Origin: Chloroflexota bacterium
GTDB lineage: Bacteria > Chloroflexota > Anaerolineae > UBA1429
DNA: 6,799 nt
Reading direction: 5' to 3'
Assembly: GCA_012513595.1 (NCBI GenBank)
Contig: JAAZBY010000304.1
Span: forward strand, 1-6,799
Shown one piece after another: positions 4,256 through 6,799 of this stretch (within the stretch, counting starts at the first letter, position 1; the number at the start of each line of letters is the position of its first letter). The notes under the pieces were generated by a model. It saw only the letters and a program-made list of their open reading frames with translations. It was not told the origin of the DNA and made no database searches. Made by a program: the position numbers and the translations under genes.

Positions 4256-6744
4256 TGGCGCGCACAGCGATCGACTTTGGCATCGACCTGGGGACTACCA
4301 ACAGCGCGATGGCCGTGGCACACGGCGGCGACGTGGAGATGGTGCGGAACACCAACGCGGAGGAGATCACCGCCTCTGCCGTATGGTGCGACAACCCGGG
4401 TAGCTACGTGGTGGGCCGTGCGGCATACGAGGCAGCCGGGCGCGACCCGCAAAACGTCGCCGTGCGGTTCAAGCGGTTCATCGGCGACGCGCGCCCACAC
4501 GTGTTCGCGCGCACCGGCACGTCGCTGGGCCCGGAGGAGTTGTCGGCCAAGGTGCTGGATGCGCTGCTGGATGGCGCTGCCGCGCGCTTTGGCGAACGGC
4601 CCACGGCCGCGGTGGTTACCGTTCCTGCGGACTTTGAGATCTACCAGTGCCAGGCAACCGAGCGCGCCGCGCGATTGGCCGGCCTGGACGTGTGCCCGAT
4701 CCTCCAGGAGCCGGTGGCCGCGGCGCAGGCCTACGGCTTTCAGGATGAGACGGAACGGGATTACTGGCTCATCTACGATATGGGCGCCGGCACCCTTGAC
4801 GTGGCCCTCCTGCGCATCGAGGACGGCGTCATGCGCATTGCGGGCCAGCGCGGCGACAACGATCTCGGGGGCATGCGGTTCGACGAAGACATCGTAGCGC
4901 GACTCCTCGTCCCCCACTTGCTGCAGGAACAAGGTGTGGACCTGTCCGCGCCAGACGAGGCCGTGACGGCGCAACTGTGCCGCATCGTCGAGCGCGCCAA
5001 GATTCAGCTCTCCAACCCCACGGCCCAGAGCGCGCGCTGCGCCGATCTGGTGCGGGTAGGGCCGGGGCAGGTGGTGGAGATAGACTATGAGCTCACCCGC
5101 TCCCGACTCGAGGCCATCGTGGCGCCCTATGTCTTGCGCAGCGTGCGCATCTGCCGAGACCTCTTGCACGAGCATCGGCTGTCGCCGGCGGACATCTCCA
5201 AGGTCATCCTGGTGGGCGGGCCCACCCATGCGTCCATTCTGCGCCAGATCCTGCTCGATCCCACCGAGGGGTTGGGCATCCCGCTGGAACACCGCTTGGA
5301 CCCGATGACCGTCGTGGCGCGAGGCGCGGCGCTCTGGGCGAGCAGCCAGCCACTTCAGGTGCAGCCGACGGCCGCCGTCGTGCCGGCTTCCACGTTCGTG
5401 ATCTCCTTCCCCGACTGGCCCACGGTGGGAGACGACGACGACCTCGAAGTGCATGGGACCGTCGAGGCGGAGGGCACTGCGTCGTTCGGGGGGTACACGC
5501 TCGAGTTTGCCAACGAGGCCTCTGCGGTCGACTGGACCAGCGGCCGCATCTCGCTGTCAGAGTCCGGCGCATTCGCTGCCATGCTCTATGCTGAGAAGGG
5601 CATCGTGAACCGCTATACCCCCACGTTGCGCAACGGCCGAGGGGCAGTGTGTACAACGGTGACGAGGCCGCAGGTGCTCGAGCACACCAGGGGTCGACTC
5701 ATCGAGGATGCGCGGCTCAGCCATTCCTTCGGGGTGGCCCTGGCAGATGGCGGGATGACCTGGCTGGCACAACGTAACGATATCCTGCCGCTGAAAAGCA
5801 CGCGCATGCTCTCCAGCGCCTGGGAGGTGCGCCACGACCGGGAAGGCGACCGCATCGTCATCCCCCTGATGGAAGGGGAGAGCGACGATGCGGCCAAGAA
5901 CCACGAGACGGGCGCCCTGGTCATCCCAGCGGATCGTCTGGGGCGGGACCTGCCTGCGGACGCTGCGATCTCGCTCATGGTGGAGATCGATGTCTCGCGA
6001 CTGGTGACGGCAACCGTCACCTTTCCGACGTTGGGCCAGACCTACGAACACATCGTCGACATGCGGGAGATACGGCCCCCAGACCCTGCGGACACGGAGC
6101 GCAGGGCCCAGCAGGCCCTGGAGCGCCTGGAAGCCGTGGAGAAGGAGGTCACAGACTCGGGAGCGCCCGCGCCCCCTGCTCTCGTTCGGGTCCGGGAGGA
6201 CGGCGTGAAGCAGGAGATACGTGAGGCCGTGGAAGTGGTCGGCACCAATCCCGACGCCGCCGCACGCTGTGAGCGGCGCAGCCGCGACCTGTTGGTGCAG
6301 ATCGACGAGATGGAACGCGCCCTGGCGCCGGTGCGTGCCGAGCGCAACATCGCGTGGGCCAAGAGGGTGCTGGCCGAGTACGGCACCGAGGAAGAGCGGG
6401 AGCAGTTGCGCGGCATCGAGGCGGGGCTCGGCCAGACGCTGGCCCTTCCCACGGACTCTGCCGATGCCATGGAAGAGCAGGGCGATCAGGCGTTTCGTAT
6501 CGCCCTCCGCGCCCTGGATCGCGCGGACATTCTGCCGGTGTGGCACTTTGAGTGGTTCGAGAAGCAGATATACGACATCCAGCATCGCGACGCGGCGATG
6601 CGCTGGATCGCCGCCGGGCGACAGGCGCTGAGGAACAACGACGTGGACGAACTCCGCCGGGTGAACCGTGAACTGTGGAGCCTGCTCCCGTATGGCGCCA
6701 CCTCAAAGATCGACAGCACCGTGATCCAACGCTACCGTCGGTAG
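4255..6744 (+). CDS. Hsp70 (DnaK-like) chaperone with Ig-like insertion and atypical C-terminus
   Basis: The product is 829 aa, against about 640 for DnaK. The ATPase domain (1-363) shows IDLGTTNSA (phosphate 1, D11), K73 in RFKRFIGD, VTVPADF (122-127), E152 in QEPVAAAQAYG, D175/T180/D182 in DMGAGTLD (phosphate 2), GDNDLGGMRFD (200-210), ERAKIQLS (246-253), ILVGGPTHA (318-326) and the closing DPMTVVARGAALWA. ATP hydrolysis residues are therefore kept. The hydrophobic linker of DnaK (LLLD) is absent. A roughly 120-residue insert with an Ig-like pattern (about 379-445) follows. A substrate-binding beta domain comes next (about 489-600: HSFGVALADGGMTWLAQRND, then IPLMEGES). Residues 603-829 are helical and charged, unlike the normal lid. 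Changes at co-chaperone contact positions are listed in the findings. It is probably ATP-driven and works with the two upstream gene products. It is unlikely to be the housekeeping DnaK, which normally lacks the insert. Confidence 0.93.
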   Translation: MARTAIDFGIDLGTTNSAMAVAHGGDVEMVRNTNAEEITASAVWCDNPGSYVVGRAAYEAAGRDPQNVAVRFKRFIGDARPHVFARTGTSLGPEELSAKVLDALLDGAAARFGERPTAAVVTVPADFEIYQCQATERAARLAGLDVCPILQEPVAAAQAYGFQDETERDYWLIYDMGAGTLDVALLRIEDGVMRIAGQRGDNDLGGMRFDEDIVARLLVPHLLQEQGVDLSAPDEAVTAQLCRIVERAKIQLSNPTAQSARCADLVRVGPGQVVEIDYELTRSRLEAIVAPYVLRSVRICRDLLHEHRLSPADISKVILVGGPTHASILRQILLDPTEGLGIPLEHRLDPMTVVARGAALWASSQPLQVQPTAAVVPASTFVISFPDWPTVGDDDDLEVHGTVEAEGTASFGGYTLEFANEASAVDWTSGRISLSESGAFAAMLYAEKGIVNRYTPTLRNGRGAVCTTVTRPQVLEHTRGRLIEDARLSHSFGVALADGGMTWLAQRNDILPLKSTRMLSSAWEVRHDREGDRIVIPLMEGESDDAAKNHETGALVIPADRLGRDLPADAAISLMVEIDVSRLVTATVTFPTLGQTYEHIVDMREIRPPDPADTERRAQQALERLEAVEKEVTDSGAPAPPALVRVREDGVKQEIREAVEVVGTNPDAAARCERRSRDLLVQIDEMERALAPVRAERNIAWAKRVLAEYGTEEEREQLRGIEAGLGQTLALPTDSADAMEEQGDQAFRIALRALDRADILPVWHFEWFEKQIYDIQHRDAAMRWIAAGRQALRNNDVDELRRVNRELWSLLPYGATSKIDSTVIQRYRR
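5350..5718 (+). other. Insert between Hsp70 ATPase and substrate-binding domains (residues about 366-488)
   Basis: Canonical Hsp70s join the two domains by a linker of about ten residues. Here about 120 residues intervene. The core alternates strand-like segments (TFVISFPDWP, LEVHGTVEAEG, YTLEFANEAS, GRISLSESGAFAAMLYA) in a way expected of an Ig or fibronectin-like sandwich. It then runs through VNRYTPTLRNGRG and VLEHTRGRLIED into the substrate-binding domain. I recall a comparable arrangement in some actinobacterial Hsp70-family proteins, so it may be a recurrent subfamily feature. Confidence 0.6.
6061..6741 (+). other. Atypical helical C-terminal region of the Hsp70 (residues 603-829)
   Basis: The normal lid is about 100-130 residues ending in a disordered tail. 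This region is about 227 residues of mostly charged, Ala- and Glu-rich helices, with probable coiled-coil stretches (for example 613-634 and 670-706). There is an aromatic patch, VWHFEWFEKQIYD (762-774), near the end. The protein ends in a basic QRYRR. The aromatic patch could be a docking site for another protein; that is only a suggestion. Confidence 0.55.
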
Positions 6745-6754
6745 ACGGGCAAGG

Positions 6755-6781
6755 TCCGGGCATCGCCGAACGGTGCCCGGA
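6755..6781 (+). terminator. Possible hairpin downstream of the operon
   Basis: Perfect 8-bp arms TCCGGGCA (6755-6762) and TGCCCGGA (6774-6781) enclose an 11-base loop, starting 11 bases after the Hsp70 stop codon. No T-run follows before the window ends, so this is at best an atypical terminator or an RNA 3' stabiliser. Confidence 0.4.
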
Positions 6782-6799
6782 TGCGTCATGTCGGCAGAC

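Noticed and set aside
4021..5454. Long minus-strand open frame (477 residues) opposite the Hsp70 gene
   Set aside because: Its length reflects the high GC content of the coding strand opposite. The translation is rich in Arg, His and Gly and shows no motif, while the plus strand has clear Hsp70 signatures throughout.
1..6799. CRISPR arrays, tRNA genes, insertion sequences, attachment sites
   Set aside because: No regularly spaced direct repeats, no cloverleaf-like sequence, no transposase and no flanking terminal repeats were seen on either strand.

Overview
The window is GC-rich and gene-dense. It looks like a bacterial chromosome segment, most likely from a Chloroflexota-type lineage (Anaerolineae or relatives). 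The hint is one protein that combines a single membrane anchor, a Pro/Thr-rich linker and a C-terminal NBR1-like Ig domain, an architecture I associate with that phylum. This taxonomic call is an inference; no rRNA or marker gene is present.

Layout. Positions 1-281 (minus strand) hold the first 93 codons of a DegT/DnrJ/EryC1/StrS-family PLP aminotransferase that runs off the left edge. Positions 282-823 are a divergent intergenic region with a plausible minus-strand promoter, a 13-bp inverted repeat, a 9-bp GC-rich hairpin and candidate plus-strand promoter elements. Positions 824-6744 (plus strand) hold a compact three-gene operon, followed by a short inverted repeat near the right edge.

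The operon encodes what looks like a self-contained, specialised Hsp70 system. Gene 1 (967 aa) has two copies of a roughly 350-residue module that starts like a J domain but lacks HPD, then a transmembrane helix and an exported Ig-like domain. Gene 2 (166 aa) resembles a minimal GrpE-type nucleotide exchange factor. Gene 3 (829 aa) is an Hsp70 with an intact ATPase signature, an extra Ig-like segment between the ATPase and substrate-binding domains, and a non-standard helical C-terminus. Genes 2 and 3 overlap by one base (TGATG), and genes 1 and 2 are 27 bp apart.

The most interesting point is a matched pair of changes. The J-like repeats lack HPD, and the Hsp70 has lost the three residues that E. 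coli DnaK uses to receive HPD (R167, N170, T173). The two proteins may therefore communicate through a different interface, with the J-like partner held at the membrane and carrying a domain outside the cell. The client and the signal are unknown.
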